Shown: positions 1 through 7,007 of the stretch, piece by piece | Numbering within the stretch: the first letter of the stretch is position 1 | How the letters are laid out: the number at the start of each line of letters is the position of its first letter | From: a virus | Virus record (IMG/VR): IMGVR_UViG_3300028837_000875 | Span: 1 to 64,000 of that record | Reading direction: 5' to 3' (one strand) | Length of the DNA stretch: 64,000 nt | The notes under the pieces: generated by a model | What the model saw: only the letters and a program-made list of their open reading frames with translations | Databases searched by the model: none | Told to the model about the DNA's origin: nothing | Position numbers and translations under genes: made by a program

Positions 1-71
1 AAGTTCCGCAAGGGGAAACGGCATACCGCCTGCGCCCTGCGCTCAAGAAGGTGTTGGGGGAATCGAGATGA
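1..71 (+). CDS. 3' end of a gene cut by the window edge
   Basis: Only the last 22 codons are visible, in the frame starting at base 3, ending in LKKVLGESR and a TGA at 69-71. The peptide has a plausible coding composition but is too short to assign. A GGGGGA at 57-62 could serve an ATG at 68 that overlaps this stop (ATGA); that reading gives an unconvincing 71-codon frame, so the next gene is placed at 88. Confidence 0.4.
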   Translation, partial: VPQGETAYRLRPALKKVLGESR

Positions 72-87
72 GAGATAGAATTGATGA

Positions 88-396
88 ATGGATTGCCATG
101 AAGGGGAAATGGTATTTTCATTTCAGGCGACTTGCCCGCTTGTGGCGACATATCGAGAATACTTTATGGAAGCTACTGACTTCTTTGGCTATGGACGCCA
201 GTTCTTGTGGGATGCAGAATCATTCCGTGGAGTCAGTGTTCATATTGGAATGGAACTTTGCAAGCTTGCAGAAGATTGCCTAAAGAGAGCAAGAAGCGGA
301 GCAAAGATAGCTAAGGACGGAGGAGTTGAATCTGCAATATATCTTCTAAGAAAGATTGAAGAACAAGAGCAGAAACTCAAGGAGATAAGAGGCTAA
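88..396 (+). CDS. Hypothetical protein, 102 aa
   Basis: Not recognised. The first part has aromatic-rich segments such as YREYFMEATDFFGYGRQF and the last 25 residues are a charged helix ending EEQEQKLKEIRG. The start ATG follows two in-frame TGA codons directly, so no longer start is possible in this frame. The stop overlaps the next start as TAATG, which implies translational coupling. An ATG at 68 in another frame has a better ribosome site but encodes an unlikely peptide. Confidence 0.65.
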   Translation: MDCHEGEMVFSFQATCPLVATYREYFMEATDFFGYGRQFLWDAESFRGVSVHIGMELCKLAEDCLKRARSGAKIAKDGGVESAIYLLRKIEEQEQKLKEIRG

Positions 397-641
397 TGAG
401 TTCAGCTTGCAACACATGTTCTATAAGCGCAGTACATAAGCAGAAGATTTGCCGTCCATGCGAATGTCATTTGTTTGAAGTAGAAAAGAGATTCTACTGG
501 CATGGCTTAGATGCAACATTCAAGTTTATAGAGAATACAAAAATAAGCAATGAGTTCAAAGTTGGTCTTGAAGAAAAGGAACTCAAGACACTTGAAGAAT
601 TAGATGAATATTTTGGTCACTATGAGGAGGAGGAAGAATAG
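396..641 (+). CDS. Cys-rich hypothetical protein, 81 aa
   Basis: The N-terminal 25 residues hold a cysteine cluster (CNTCS, then ICRPCECH), which suggests a zinc-binding knuckle. The C-terminus is acidic and ends EEEEE. It starts at the TAATG overlap with the upstream gene and ends in a TAG sharing its G with the next GTG start. No family is recognised. It is one of several small zinc-knuckle proteins in this accessory region. Confidence 0.7.
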   Translation: MSSACNTCSISAVHKQKICRPCECHLFEVEKRFYWHGLDATFKFIENTKISNEFKVGLEEKELKTLEELDEYFGHYEEEEE

Positions 642-1018
642 TGGCGCGAGTTATCAAGCGCAAAGGTCATAGCTTAAAAGTCACTGGTGATAAATCAATT
701 GTCATTGAGGGCTGGTGGTCTGGCGAATTAAAAGAGATGCATGAGTTTCCTTCTGATAATGACACAAGAGAAATCAATTGTGATGAAGTTTCACTTTGTG
801 CAGATTGCAGACATGACGCATGTATCAGAAAAGGTCAGTGTGACATCATGCACAACGCGGCTTGGCGGTGGGGCACCAACGGAGCAAGAAGTTTTCTTAA
901 ACTAAAAGGACATGGAGATATAACTCCAAAAATGCTCAAGCGAATAAAACGCAAATGTGCTAAGCCGCTCAAAAAGTGCAGACGAATCAAAATTATTGTT
1001 TCTGAGAATGGGAGGTAG
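641..1018 (+). CDS. Hypothetical protein with CxxC-type cysteine cluster, 125 aa
   Basis: GTG start overlapping the upstream TAG, preceded by a GAGGAGGAGGAA purine run. Residues about 50-67 contain CADCRHDACIRKGQC, four cysteines spaced like a structural zinc site. The C-terminal third is very basic (KRIKRKCAKPLKKCRR), which would fit nucleic-acid binding. The function is unknown; binding to nucleic acid is inferred from charge only. Confidence 0.7.
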   Translation: MARVIKRKGHSLKVTGDKSIVIEGWWSGELKEMHEFPSDNDTREINCDEVSLCADCRHDACIRKGQCDIMHNAAWRWGTNGARSFLKLKGHGDITPKMLKRIKRKCAKPLKKCRRIKIIVSENGR

Positions 1019-1020
1019 GA

Positions 1021-1254
1021 ATGAGAAACGGTCCGCATGATGTTGTGAAGAATGACTGGGACCATCTTACTCAGCGAGAGATTGATTTGGTCTACAAGTT
1101 AGATGACATGGATAAGACTGTAGATTCTCACGAAGCTGAATTTCTCAATCAAGCAATTACTAAGCTGAAAGAGCAAGGCGAAGATGGAGCTAAGTTTTCT
1201 GCTAAGCAAAGAAACTGGATTCATCAAATGGCAGAAAAATATCTTGGAGGTTAG
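1021..1254 (+). CDS. Hypothetical protein, 77 aa
   Basis: Starts at an ATG just after a GGGAGGT ribosome site. The C-terminal segment FSAKQRNWIHQMAEKYLGG resembles a short motif found in many small phage proteins of unknown function. It is charged and probably helical, with no membrane segment. Confidence 0.75.
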   Translation: MRNGPHDVVKNDWDHLTQREIDLVYKLDDMDKTVDSHEAEFLNQAITKLKEQGEDGAKFSAKQRNWIHQMAEKYLGG

Positions 1255-1255
1255 T

Positions 1256-1465
1256 ATGGGATTTATGCAGGAAATATTCAGAGAAGTTTTATCAGGTGCA
1301 GTAGGCAATTTACAGAAGTCTTATCTGCAAAGAGTAAAGCCTGCTGAGAAATTCAGTAAAGATTTTAAGGATGGATTTATCTCTGCTGTTGAAACTCTTA
1401 AGTTAATACAAAACGAAATGATTGAGAAAGCAAAGAAGATTGACGAAGAGGAAAAATATCCGTGA
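1256..1465 (+). CDS. Hypothetical helical protein, 69 aa
   Basis: The start at 1256 is chosen because GGAGG at 1247-1251 lies directly upstream; the same frame is open further 5' but that part overlaps the previous gene. The product (MGFMQEIFREVLSG...) is amphipathic and helical. Its TGA overlaps the next start as GTGA. No family recognised. Confidence 0.65.
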   Translation: MGFMQEIFREVLSGAVGNLQKSYLQRVKPAEKFSKDFKDGFISAVETLKLIQNEMIEKAKKIDEEEKYP

Positions 1466-1668
1466 TAAAGCAGATAGGTCAAAAGAATGAATCTTCTAAG
1501 GTTCGCTGTGATTGCGGCCATGTGTTTTGGTGTGACCCTTTGAGTGAGGATAACTTAGTTAGAATAAAAAGAGAGCAGCATATTATTCTTGTTCCGTGCT
1601 GTCCTAATTGTACTCACATAGATTATGAATGGGCTAAGGCAACTTATGAGAAAGAGAAGCATCAATGA
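1462..1668 (+). CDS. Zinc-ribbon hypothetical protein, 68 aa
   Basis: GTG start overlapping the upstream stop. Two cysteine pairs, CDCGHVFWC near residue 17 and CCPNC near residue 47, form a zinc-ribbon-like pattern. The product is small and soluble. It ends with an ATGA overlap onto the DUF488-like gene, so the two are co-translated. Confidence 0.7.
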   Translation: MIKQIGQKNESSKVRCDCGHVFWCDPLSEDNLVRIKREQHIILVPCCPNCTHIDYEWAKATYEKEKHQ

Positions 1669-2057
1669 AAATACATGTAGCTTCATTTTTTGAGCCGCAA
1701 AATCATCGAGGCAGGCCGCTCTCGATTGCAATGTGTCAGCCCAAAAAATTCCAGGACATCAAAATCATAACTTGCCTTTTACCAACCTGGAGCTTAGTCA
1801 GCAGATATAGAACCGGAAAGATAACTAAAGAAGAGTACGAACAAATCTACGAGGATAAAATCCTTAAACATCTGACGCCATATATTCTCATATCTCAGAT
1901 ACTTGATGCTGTAGGCAAAAGAATAAAAGAAGCAACATTGCTTTGCTGGGAAAAAGAAGGCGAGTTCTGTCATAGAACTTTAGTATATAAATGGCTCGAA
2001 AAACAGAAAAAAGAAAGGCCAGGTATTTGGGAAGTTGAACTCGGAGAAATGCACTAA
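1665..2057 (+). CDS. DUF488-like protein, 130 aa
   Basis: Recognised by the DUF488 signature near residues 93-105, LLCWEKEGEFCHR, a Cys/His motif conserved in that family. The biochemical role of the family is not established. It is preceded by a segment rich in K and E (TGKITKEEYEQIYEDKILK). The start overlaps the upstream stop (ATGA) and the stop overlaps the next start (TAATG), placing it in a continuous operon. Confidence 0.7.
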   Translation: MKIHVASFFEPQNHRGRPLSIAMCQPKKFQDIKIITCLLPTWSLVSRYRTGKITKEEYEQIYEDKILKHLTPYILISQILDAVGKRIKEATLLCWEKEGEFCHRTLVYKWLEKQKKERPGIWEVELGEMH

Positions 2058-2155
2058 TGTTCAAGTATAAACGAAAGATATTGAGAAAAGGCGAGAAGGC
2101 AAAGCGCAAACCGATAGAAAAAAGTTATAGTGAATTGCTTGTTCTTGCAGCATAA
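2057..2155 (+). CDS. Small basic protein, 32 aa
   Basis: A 33-codon frame starting at the TAATG overlap and ending just before the AAGGAGA ribosome site of the next gene. The N-terminal two thirds are almost all Lys/Arg (MFKYKRKILRKGEKAKRK) and the end is hydrophobic (ELLVLAA). The perfect fit between two neighbours supports translation; function is unknown. Confidence 0.45.
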   Translation: MFKYKRKILRKGEKAKRKPIEKSYSELLVLAA

Positions 2156-2168
2156 GGAGAGAGATAAC

Positions 2169-2417
2169 ATGGAGCGAAAAGATTATCATTACGTAATTGT
2201 GTACAATCGTTCTGATGCTACTATGTTTCGGCTTAAGTCACTTGGGGCGCTTGGAGAATTTGTCAGAACAAAAGCGGATAACAAAACTGTTAGCATTGTT
2301 CAACCAAATGATAATGTAGTCGAGCTTGCTTATGCAAGAGCCGAAGCAAGAGGATTGAACTGGGATTTAGGAATAAACTTGACAGCTGAGGAAGGATTGA
2401 GAGCTAATGCAGATTAG
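2169..2417 (+). CDS. Hypothetical protein, 82 aa
   Basis: ATG at 2169 follows AAGGAGAGAGATAAC, a good ribosome site; an in-frame ATG 39 nt upstream lies inside the preceding small gene. The sequence has alternating beta-like hydrophobics (DYHYVIVYN) and a helical C-terminus. It overlaps the macro-domain gene by 11 nt. Not recognised. Confidence 0.7.
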   Translation: MERKDYHYVIVYNRSDATMFRLKSLGALGEFVRTKADNKTVSIVQPNDNVVELAYARAEARGLNWDLGINLTAEEGLRANAD

Positions 2418-2928
2418 AACTTGTGACATTTGGGATTTGAAAGAGACGCATGCGATTTGTATACCAACAAACTTGGGATGGAAAAATGATGGCTCAAATG
2501 TCATGGGTAGAGGATTGGCTAAGCAAGCAGCAAGAAGATTCCGTAAGCTTCCAAAATTTATTGGCAATTCTTATCGGCAGATACAAACCAAATTTCATAC
2601 TGGAGTTTCTGAAATCTCAATCAATCAATTAGCTCCTATCATTTCTACAATAATGAATGGAACTGAACTCATAATGATTCCATCAAAGAAGTTAGTTAAG
2701 CCCCCATATCTCTCATGGAAACAGAAGTCAGATGCTCGTTTGATTTCAAGAGCGTTGTGGCATCTTCGAGAGGATATACTTGGCGATAAATTTCATCGCA
2801 TGTTTTTTGCCGTGCCTCTAATTGGTGCTGGCAATGGACAGCTTAGCGATGAATTATCTCAGAGCATTGTTGAGTCTGTTCTTGGTAATGTTCCTGGTGT
2901 TGAACTTATAAAATGGAACGGGGGTTAG
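2407..2928 (+). CDS. Macro-domain (ADP-ribose-binding) protein, 173 aa
   Basis: The N-terminal half carries the macro-domain signature: ICIPTNLGWKNDGSNVMGRG (residues about 17-36), equivalent to the N-x-x-G-x-G phosphate loop, followed by LAKQAARRF. Near residue 140 it has VPLIGAGNGQL, the second ADP-ribose loop. Macro domains bind or hydrolyse ADP-ribose adducts on protein, RNA or DNA, or ADP-ribose-1''-phosphate. The nearby ADP-ribosyltransferase-like gene at 4589 suggests that both act in one ADP-ribosylation cycle; that link is inference. Confidence 0.75.
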   Translation: MQIRTCDIWDLKETHAICIPTNLGWKNDGSNVMGRGLAKQAARRFRKLPKFIGNSYRQIQTKFHTGVSEISINQLAPIISTIMNGTELIMIPSKKLVKPPYLSWKQKSDARLISRALWHLREDILGDKFHRMFFAVPLIGAGNGQLSDELSQSIVESVLGNVPGVELIKWNGG

Positions 2929-2929
2929 A

Positions 2930-3184
2930 GTGAGAATAAAGTTACTTGAAGCATCAGACAAAATGTTGCTGGCTTTGAAGGTAAAAAACATTCCTGATTT
3001 GAAAGAAAGACTTGAAGAATTTGAACTTGCAATCGTTGAAGAGAAAATACATCTTGCTGAGTCCAAACGAGCTGGCTGTAACTCAGAACTTAATAATTTA
3101 GGTAAACGAAAAGTTGAGTTATGCAATATCATTGATGTTCGGCGAACAGAGCAAGAAAAGATTAGAGGTCGAAGTAAAAAATGA
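2930..3184 (+). CDS. Coiled-coil hypothetical protein, 84 aa
   Basis: GTG start one base after the macro-domain stop. The sequence is nearly all helix-forming, with heptad-like spacing of Leu and Ile and many charged residues, so a coiled coil is likely. The last codon and stop overlap the next gene (ATGA). No function can be assigned. Confidence 0.65.
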   Translation: MRIKLLEASDKMLLALKVKNIPDLKERLEEFELAIVEEKIHLAESKRAGCNSELNNLGKRKVELCNIIDVRRTEQEKIRGRSKK

Positions 3185-3600
3185 CAGAGTTCAAATGCAA
3201 CAAATGTCATGGCACAAGTTTTTCTGTCTTGGCAAATCAAGGAGAAATGATTTGCAGGGGTTGTGGAAAGCATTTTGATATTTTCGTAACTCAACTTAAG
3301 ATGCCAGCTGTGACAAAAAAAGAGATACGAGAAAGGCTGGCTGCACTTGAGCACGAACAATGGATACACTGGACTAAGTACATGATAGAAAACTTGACTA
3401 CTGAAAATATTCTTTTGTGGCGTAAAGAGATTGAAGCTGTATACGAAGAATTATCAGAGAAACAAAAAGATTCTGATAGAGAATGGGCAGATAAAGTATT
3501 ATCTATAATTGCTCAATATGTAATTGAACCTGGAGGTGCTGAATGTCATTTGCCAAAGCGCAAGAGCGAAAGCAAAAGCAGATTCAAGCGGAGACGTTGA
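3181..3600 (+). CDS. Zinc-ribbon protein with HEQWIHW motif, 139 aa
   Basis: Residues 5-30 form a zinc ribbon (CNKCHGTSF then MICRGCGK). Residues about 54-105 (LAALEHEQWIHWTKYM ... YEELSEKQKDSDREWADK) resemble a domain common in phage and bacterial hypothetical proteins and loosely the RyR-type repeat (H-x-x-W, then Y-x-x-L-S). The very basic C-terminus overlaps the next gene by 58 nt. Its role is unknown. Confidence 0.65.
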   Translation: MTEFKCNKCHGTSFSVLANQGEMICRGCGKHFDIFVTQLKMPAVTKKEIRERLAALEHEQWIHWTKYMIENLTTENILLWRKEIEAVYEELSEKQKDSDREWADKVLSIIAQYVIEPGGAECHLPKRKSESKSRFKRRR

Positions 3601-3872
3601 AGAGTCTTAAACAGCAAGTAGCAGATTTGAAAGATGAAATTAAAAAGAACAAAACTCCTCTTCGCTTGAAGGCAGAACAGCTCCAAGCAAGAATATTAGA
3701 ACTTGAGAAAGAGAAGCTACACGTTGAATTAAAATTAGGTTCTGTACAGCGTGAGAATGCTGGACTCAAGAAAGAAGTAGAAAAGCAGTGCATGGGATTT
3801 GCAGATATTGAAAGAAAACGTGAAATGCTTAAGGAGAGTAAGGATGCAAGTGACAAACATTCAAGCATCTAA
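3543..3872 (+). CDS. Coiled-coil hypothetical protein, 109 aa
   Basis: ATG at 3543 follows GGAGGTGCTGA. Almost the whole length is a long charged coiled coil (for example LQARILELEKEKLHVELKLG). It overlaps the end of the upstream gene by 58 nt and the start of the thymidylate-synthase-like gene by 29 nt, both in different frames. Function unknown. Confidence 0.65.
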   Translation: MSFAKAQERKQKQIQAETLKSLKQQVADLKDEIKKNKTPLRLKAEQLQARILELEKEKLHVELKLGSVQRENAGLKKEVEKQCMGFADIERKREMLKESKDASDKHSSI

Positions 3873-4551
3873 TCTGAGTGATATTTGGTTCAAGCTACTT
3901 GATAAAGTAGTTGATAGCGGAAGAGTCTACGAAGTTGGAGATGGACCATACGCAGGAAAGAAAAGACTTGAACTTGAGTTTGCCGTACTCAATGTCCACT
4001 GTCCATGGCAAAAGCTTTGGCCTGACTTAGAGCCACCACTTTTTTCTATAGAAGATTTTGAAGAATATATTGATTGGCTTTTATCAGGAATGAAGAAAGA
4101 ATTCAAAAGCTATCGGCCAACAAAGGATTACGAGTTGCTGTTTGAATCTATTCCTGAATTCAGTGTAGTAAAAAATTTAGATATAGATTTTTCTCCAATT
4201 GGTTTGCTTATTGCCAAGTATAAACGCGATGGATTCAAAACAAATCGTGCTTGCATTGAGCTTGCAGACAAGTCGGATATTGCCAGGGCATTTCCTATTT
4301 GCATTAGATTGATTGATACAAAGGTATTGTATAACAGACTCCATTTCTTTGTATACTTTCGCTCTTGGGATTTGTGGAATGAATTCTCTTTTGATTTAGC
4401 GGTCCTTGAGCGTATTAAGCTTTACGTAGCTGAGCGTATAGGTGTTGAAAGCGGAGAACTTGTGGCTTGTTCGAAGGGCATCCACTTATACGAAAAGAGT
4501 TGGAAGAAAGCCGAAGAGATAGTTGGACGAGAGATTCAATTCAAACTCTGA
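3844..4551 (+). CDS. Thymidylate-synthase-family protein, predicted dCMP-type (Asn to Asp), 235 aa
   Basis: The start at 3844 follows GGAGAGTAAGG. The C-terminal half has the ThyA fold signatures: catalytic Cys153 in FPICIRLIDTK, the phosphate-binding Arg in YFRSWDLW (173-178), and the C-terminal SKGIHLYEKSW. At position 184 the sequence is SFDLA, where dUMP-specific synthases have P-F-N-I-A. In established enzymology this Asn selects dUMP, and Asp at this site is found in T4 dCMP hydroxymethylase and lets engineered synthases use dCMP. The predicted substrate is therefore dCMP, with methylation or hydroxymethylation undecided. It is a paralogue of the gene at 5281 (which keeps Asn), with the shared block KxDGFxTNxAC. 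Confidence 0.75.
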   Translation: MQVTNIQASNLSDIWFKLLDKVVDSGRVYEVGDGPYAGKKRLELEFAVLNVHCPWQKLWPDLEPPLFSIEDFEEYIDWLLSGMKKEFKSYRPTKDYELLFESIPEFSVVKNLDIDFSPIGLLIAKYKRDGFKTNRACIELADKSDIARAFPICIRLIDTKVLYNRLHFFVYFRSWDLWNEFSFDLAVLERIKLYVAERIGVESGELVACSKGIHLYEKSWKKAEEIVGREIQFKL

Positions 4552-4588
4552 TAGATGGTATGCAAAGCAAGTTCAGGAGGAATTAGAA

Positions 4589-5284
4589 TTGAAATTATAT
4601 CATGGGACAAGTGCCAAGCGAGTTTGGCAAATTACAAAAAAGGGTATACGTCCAAGAAGTCTAACTGGTAAATCTAACTGGAATGAAGTTCCAGAATTCA
4701 AATCAAGAAACGATATGGTATATTTGACTTCTTGCTATCCGCTTTATTTTGCTGTGTGCTGTACAGAAGGAAATAGAATAGGTATAGTTGAAATAGATAC
4801 AGACAAACTTGATGTCAATAAGCTGTTTCCTGACGAAGATGTTATTGCTCAAATTCTTTCGGAGCAAACGGGTGTTTCGTTAAAAGAAACACACTCAAAA
4901 GTTAAAGCAAAACTCTTGTATATGCACGACCAGTGGGAAACTTCGCTGCAAGCCATGGGCACTTGTTGTTATCACGGACTCATTCTTCCTGAAGCATTGA
5001 CGCGCTATGCGTTGATTGACTTGAAAGGCAGAGGACAATTGATGCTCAGCATGTTAGACCCTGCCATTGCTATTCGCAATTATCAAATTAAAGGAGAGTA
5101 TTATAAAGCTTTTGTTGCTTGGGTTTTTGGAGATAGAGAAATTCTGCCTCAGTATGAAGAAACGAAAATGTTTATTGATGCAGGTATTCCAGGATTGGAA
5201 AGGCAATTCAAGTTCTGGGAAGAACAGCAGTCAAATCGTAATGGAATTGTTGTCGTTGAACTCTCGAAAGGAAAGAAGAAATGA
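4589..5284 (+). CDS. ADP-ribosyltransferase-fold protein, 231 aa
   Basis: TTG at 4589 is preferred because AGGAGG lies at 4575-4580; the frame is open upstream but overlaps the previous gene. The N-terminus LYHGTSAKRVWQITKKGI followed by DMVYLTSCYPLYFAV matches the general pattern of ADP-ribosyltransferase-like folds (conserved His of the NAD site, then a beta-strand YLT and a helix), as in DarT/DUF4433-type or Tpt1-type proteins. The closest branch cannot be named. The position between two thymidylate-synthase paralogues and the macro-domain gene nearby suggest a nucleotide or DNA substrate; this is inference. The 3' end overlaps the next start (ATGA). Confidence 0.6.
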   Translation: MKLYHGTSAKRVWQITKKGIRPRSLTGKSNWNEVPEFKSRNDMVYLTSCYPLYFAVCCTEGNRIGIVEIDTDKLDVNKLFPDEDVIAQILSEQTGVSLKETHSKVKAKLLYMHDQWETSLQAMGTCCYHGLILPEALTRYALIDLKGRGQLMLSMLDPAIAIRNYQIKGEYYKAFVAWVFGDREILPQYEETKMFIDAGIPGLERQFKFWEEQQSNRNGIVVVELSKGKKK

Positions 5285-5991
5285 AAGTTGTTTCAATCAA
5301 TGCATTCGATTTAGATGACCTTTGGTTTAAGCTGCTTTGCGCTGTCATTGATTTTGGCCACATCTATACAATCACAAGAGGTTCATATGAAGGCCAGAAG
5401 CGACTTGAGTTTGATATGGTATACTTGCAAGTTGAAAAGCCAAGTAGTCAGATTATTCCTATTATTCCAGAAGGTATGAACATTCCGCCGCCGACTGATA
5501 TGGCATACGTAGAAAGATATATGAGTTATATTTTAAGTGGAAAGGAAGTAGAAGGTGAAGATTATACTTATGGAGAACGTTTGACAGAAGCGACTGAAGG
5601 TTCGGATGAAACGTTGAATCAAATACTTGAAGTAATTAGAATGTATAAAGAAGATGGTTTTGGTACAAATCAGGCGTGCATGGAAGTTGCTATGCCTTGG
5701 GATTTAATGATGGAATCTCCTCCTTGTTTGCGCTTGATTGATACTCGAATCAGATATGGCAAACTTCACTTCTTTGTATATTTTCGTTCTTGGGATTTGT
5801 GGGGAGGCCTGCCACCCAATCTTGCTGGCATTCAAAAGCTCAAGGAATTTATGGCCGAAGAAATTGGAGTAGAGGATGGCCAACTCTTTGCAGCATCAAA
5901 AGGATTGCATCTCTATGATTATAATTGGCCTCATGCTGAGCTAAGAACTGGAAAGAAGATTTCACTTGAAGGTAGGACAGAGGTTTCGTGA
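5281..5991 (+). CDS. Thymidylate-synthase-family protein, dUMP-type (Asn retained), 236 aa
   Basis: Paralogue of the gene at 3844. It has catalytic Cys149 in SPPCLRLIDTR, then YFRSWDLWGGLPPNLA with Asn180 at the pyrimidine-selecting position and an intact G-L-P-x-N motif, and SKGLHLYDYNW near the end. These agree with the archaeal-like, shorter ThyA group. The expected reaction is transfer of a one-carbon unit from methylenetetrahydrofolate to C5 of dUMP, giving dTMP or hydroxymethyl-dUMP. It overlaps both neighbours (ATGA, GTGA), so it is co-expressed with the ADP-ribosyltransferase-like gene. Confidence 0.8.
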   Translation: MKVVSINAFDLDDLWFKLLCAVIDFGHIYTITRGSYEGQKRLEFDMVYLQVEKPSSQIIPIIPEGMNIPPPTDMAYVERYMSYILSGKEVEGEDYTYGERLTEATEGSDETLNQILEVIRMYKEDGFGTNQACMEVAMPWDLMMESPPCLRLIDTRIRYGKLHFFVYFRSWDLWGGLPPNLAGIQKLKEFMAEEIGVEDGQLFAASKGLHLYDYNWPHAELRTGKKISLEGRTEVS

Positions 5992-6548
5992 TAGAAGCAA
6001 TCAAAACAAAAGAGCAAAGCGTAGAGCTTTTCAGAGCAGGCTACTTTGGCAATCGTGTGCGACAATGGAATACTCTCGAAGAGTTGGATGCGGACCCCTT
6101 TGATGGCTTAGTTGTATTACGGCAAAGAAGCCGCCCTGCTGGCGGTAGAGGCATAACTATCTATGATATTGAGAAGAAACACGCATCAAAGGTCCTAAGC
6201 TCTCAGGCGTGTATAGGACAGCCTATCAGTTCTTTCTATTTCAATGAAGCAATCATTCCATCTGACGTTTTATTTCAAGGCGAGATTTGCAGAACAATCA
6301 AAGGTTTGTACTTGCTTTATTCTACACTTCCAATGCACATGCACGATGCTTTGCTGAAAGAGCCAAAGCACGCCTTTGGATTGAAAGCCAGGTTGTTGAT
6401 GGAGTACTTCCTCGATTCTTCTGGCTTGATTTGTATTTATGAATTTCTTGAGCGATTTGATGACCATGTAGTGGAGTTTACTTGTTGCTCAAAATCGTTT
6501 GGTGATTTGGGCTGGAGAACTATCATTTGGGAATGTAGAGGATTTTGA
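5988..6548 (+). CDS. Hypothetical protein, 186 aa
   Basis: GTG start in a GTGA overlap with the second thymidylate-synthase-like gene, so co-translated with it. The N-terminus MIEAIKTKEQSVELFRAG is followed by WNTLEELDADPFDGLVVLR and a Gly/Arg loop (RPAGGRGITIYDI). There are two Cys at TCCSKSF and one in WECRGF near the end. No family is recognised. Its tight coupling suggests a role in the same nucleotide pathway. Confidence 0.65.
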   Translation: MIEAIKTKEQSVELFRAGYFGNRVRQWNTLEELDADPFDGLVVLRQRSRPAGGRGITIYDIEKKHASKVLSSQACIGQPISSFYFNEAIIPSDVLFQGEICRTIKGLYLLYSTLPMHMHDALLKEPKHAFGLKARLLMEYFLDSSGLICIYEFLERFDDHVVEFTCCSKSFGDLGWRTIIWECRGF

Positions 6549-6549
6549 A

Positions 6550-6783
6550 ATGTTAAAAATCAAAACGCTGAAAAAGAAATTGAAGCCAAAGACGCTCAAG
6601 ATAAAAGAGCTAAAGAAGAAAGAATTGAAAGTCAAGCAGATTGCTGGCACTAAAATATATGCTGGTAAGGGACTCAAAATAATATCTTGCTCAGATTGTG
6701 GCAAAAACATGGAAGTAGGAAGAGAAGCAAAAGCTGGACGTTGCAAAACATGTACTCAGAAAATGCTTTCAGGAGAAGGCTAA
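6550..6783 (+). CDS. Lys-rich zinc-ribbon protein, 77 aa
   Basis: ATG at 6550 follows AGAGGATTTTGAA and lies two bases after the upstream stop. The first 40 residues are repeats of K-L-K-type basic residues (KTLKKKLKPKTLKIKELKKK) and the C-terminal part holds two CxxC pairs (CSDC and CKTC), a zinc ribbon. Nucleic-acid binding is likely from charge and fold; there is no specific assignment. Confidence 0.65.
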   Translation: MLKIKTLKKKLKPKTLKIKELKKKELKVKQIAGTKIYAGKGLKIISCSDCGKNMEVGREAKAGRCKTCTQKMLSGEG

Positions 6784-7007
6784 TGAATGAAAAACTGGAG
6801 TTGCAGATAGCAAAAGGTAAGAGAGTCCTCAAAGATATGAAGGACTCTCTTGAGTTTCTTAAACATCCAGCTCAACTATTAGATGTAGTAGAAGAGCTTG
6901 ACGTTGTGAGAGCTTTTCTAACTTCAACTATTTCTGGTATGGAATTCTGGGTTCAAATGAAAATAGATGAATGGGAGGCTAAGACAGATGAAAAGTGGAG
7001 TGAATGA
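6783..7007 (+). CDS. Hypothetical helical protein, 74 aa
   Basis: Starts at a TAATG overlap with the upstream gene. Predicted to be all helical (ELQIAKGKRVLKDMKDSLEF), with an acidic C-terminus (WEAKTDEKWSE). It overlaps the start of the MazG-like gene. Function unknown. Confidence 0.65.
   Translation: MNEKLELQIAKGKRVLKDMKDSLEFLKHPAQLLDVVEELDVVRAFLTSTISGMEFWVQMKIDEWEAKTDEKWSE

Noticed and set aside
68-283. 71-codon frame starting at ATG 68 with a good GGGGGA ribosome site
   Set aside because: Its product is Trp/Arg/Ser-rich and unlike other phage proteins, while the overlapping frame from 88 looks coding and ends in a TAATG overlap with the next gene.
2854-3369. 171-codon frame on the minus strand and many similar minus-strand frames
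   Set aside because: All lie opposite well-supported + strand genes, have Ser/Leu/Phe-rich antisense composition and lack ribosome sites.
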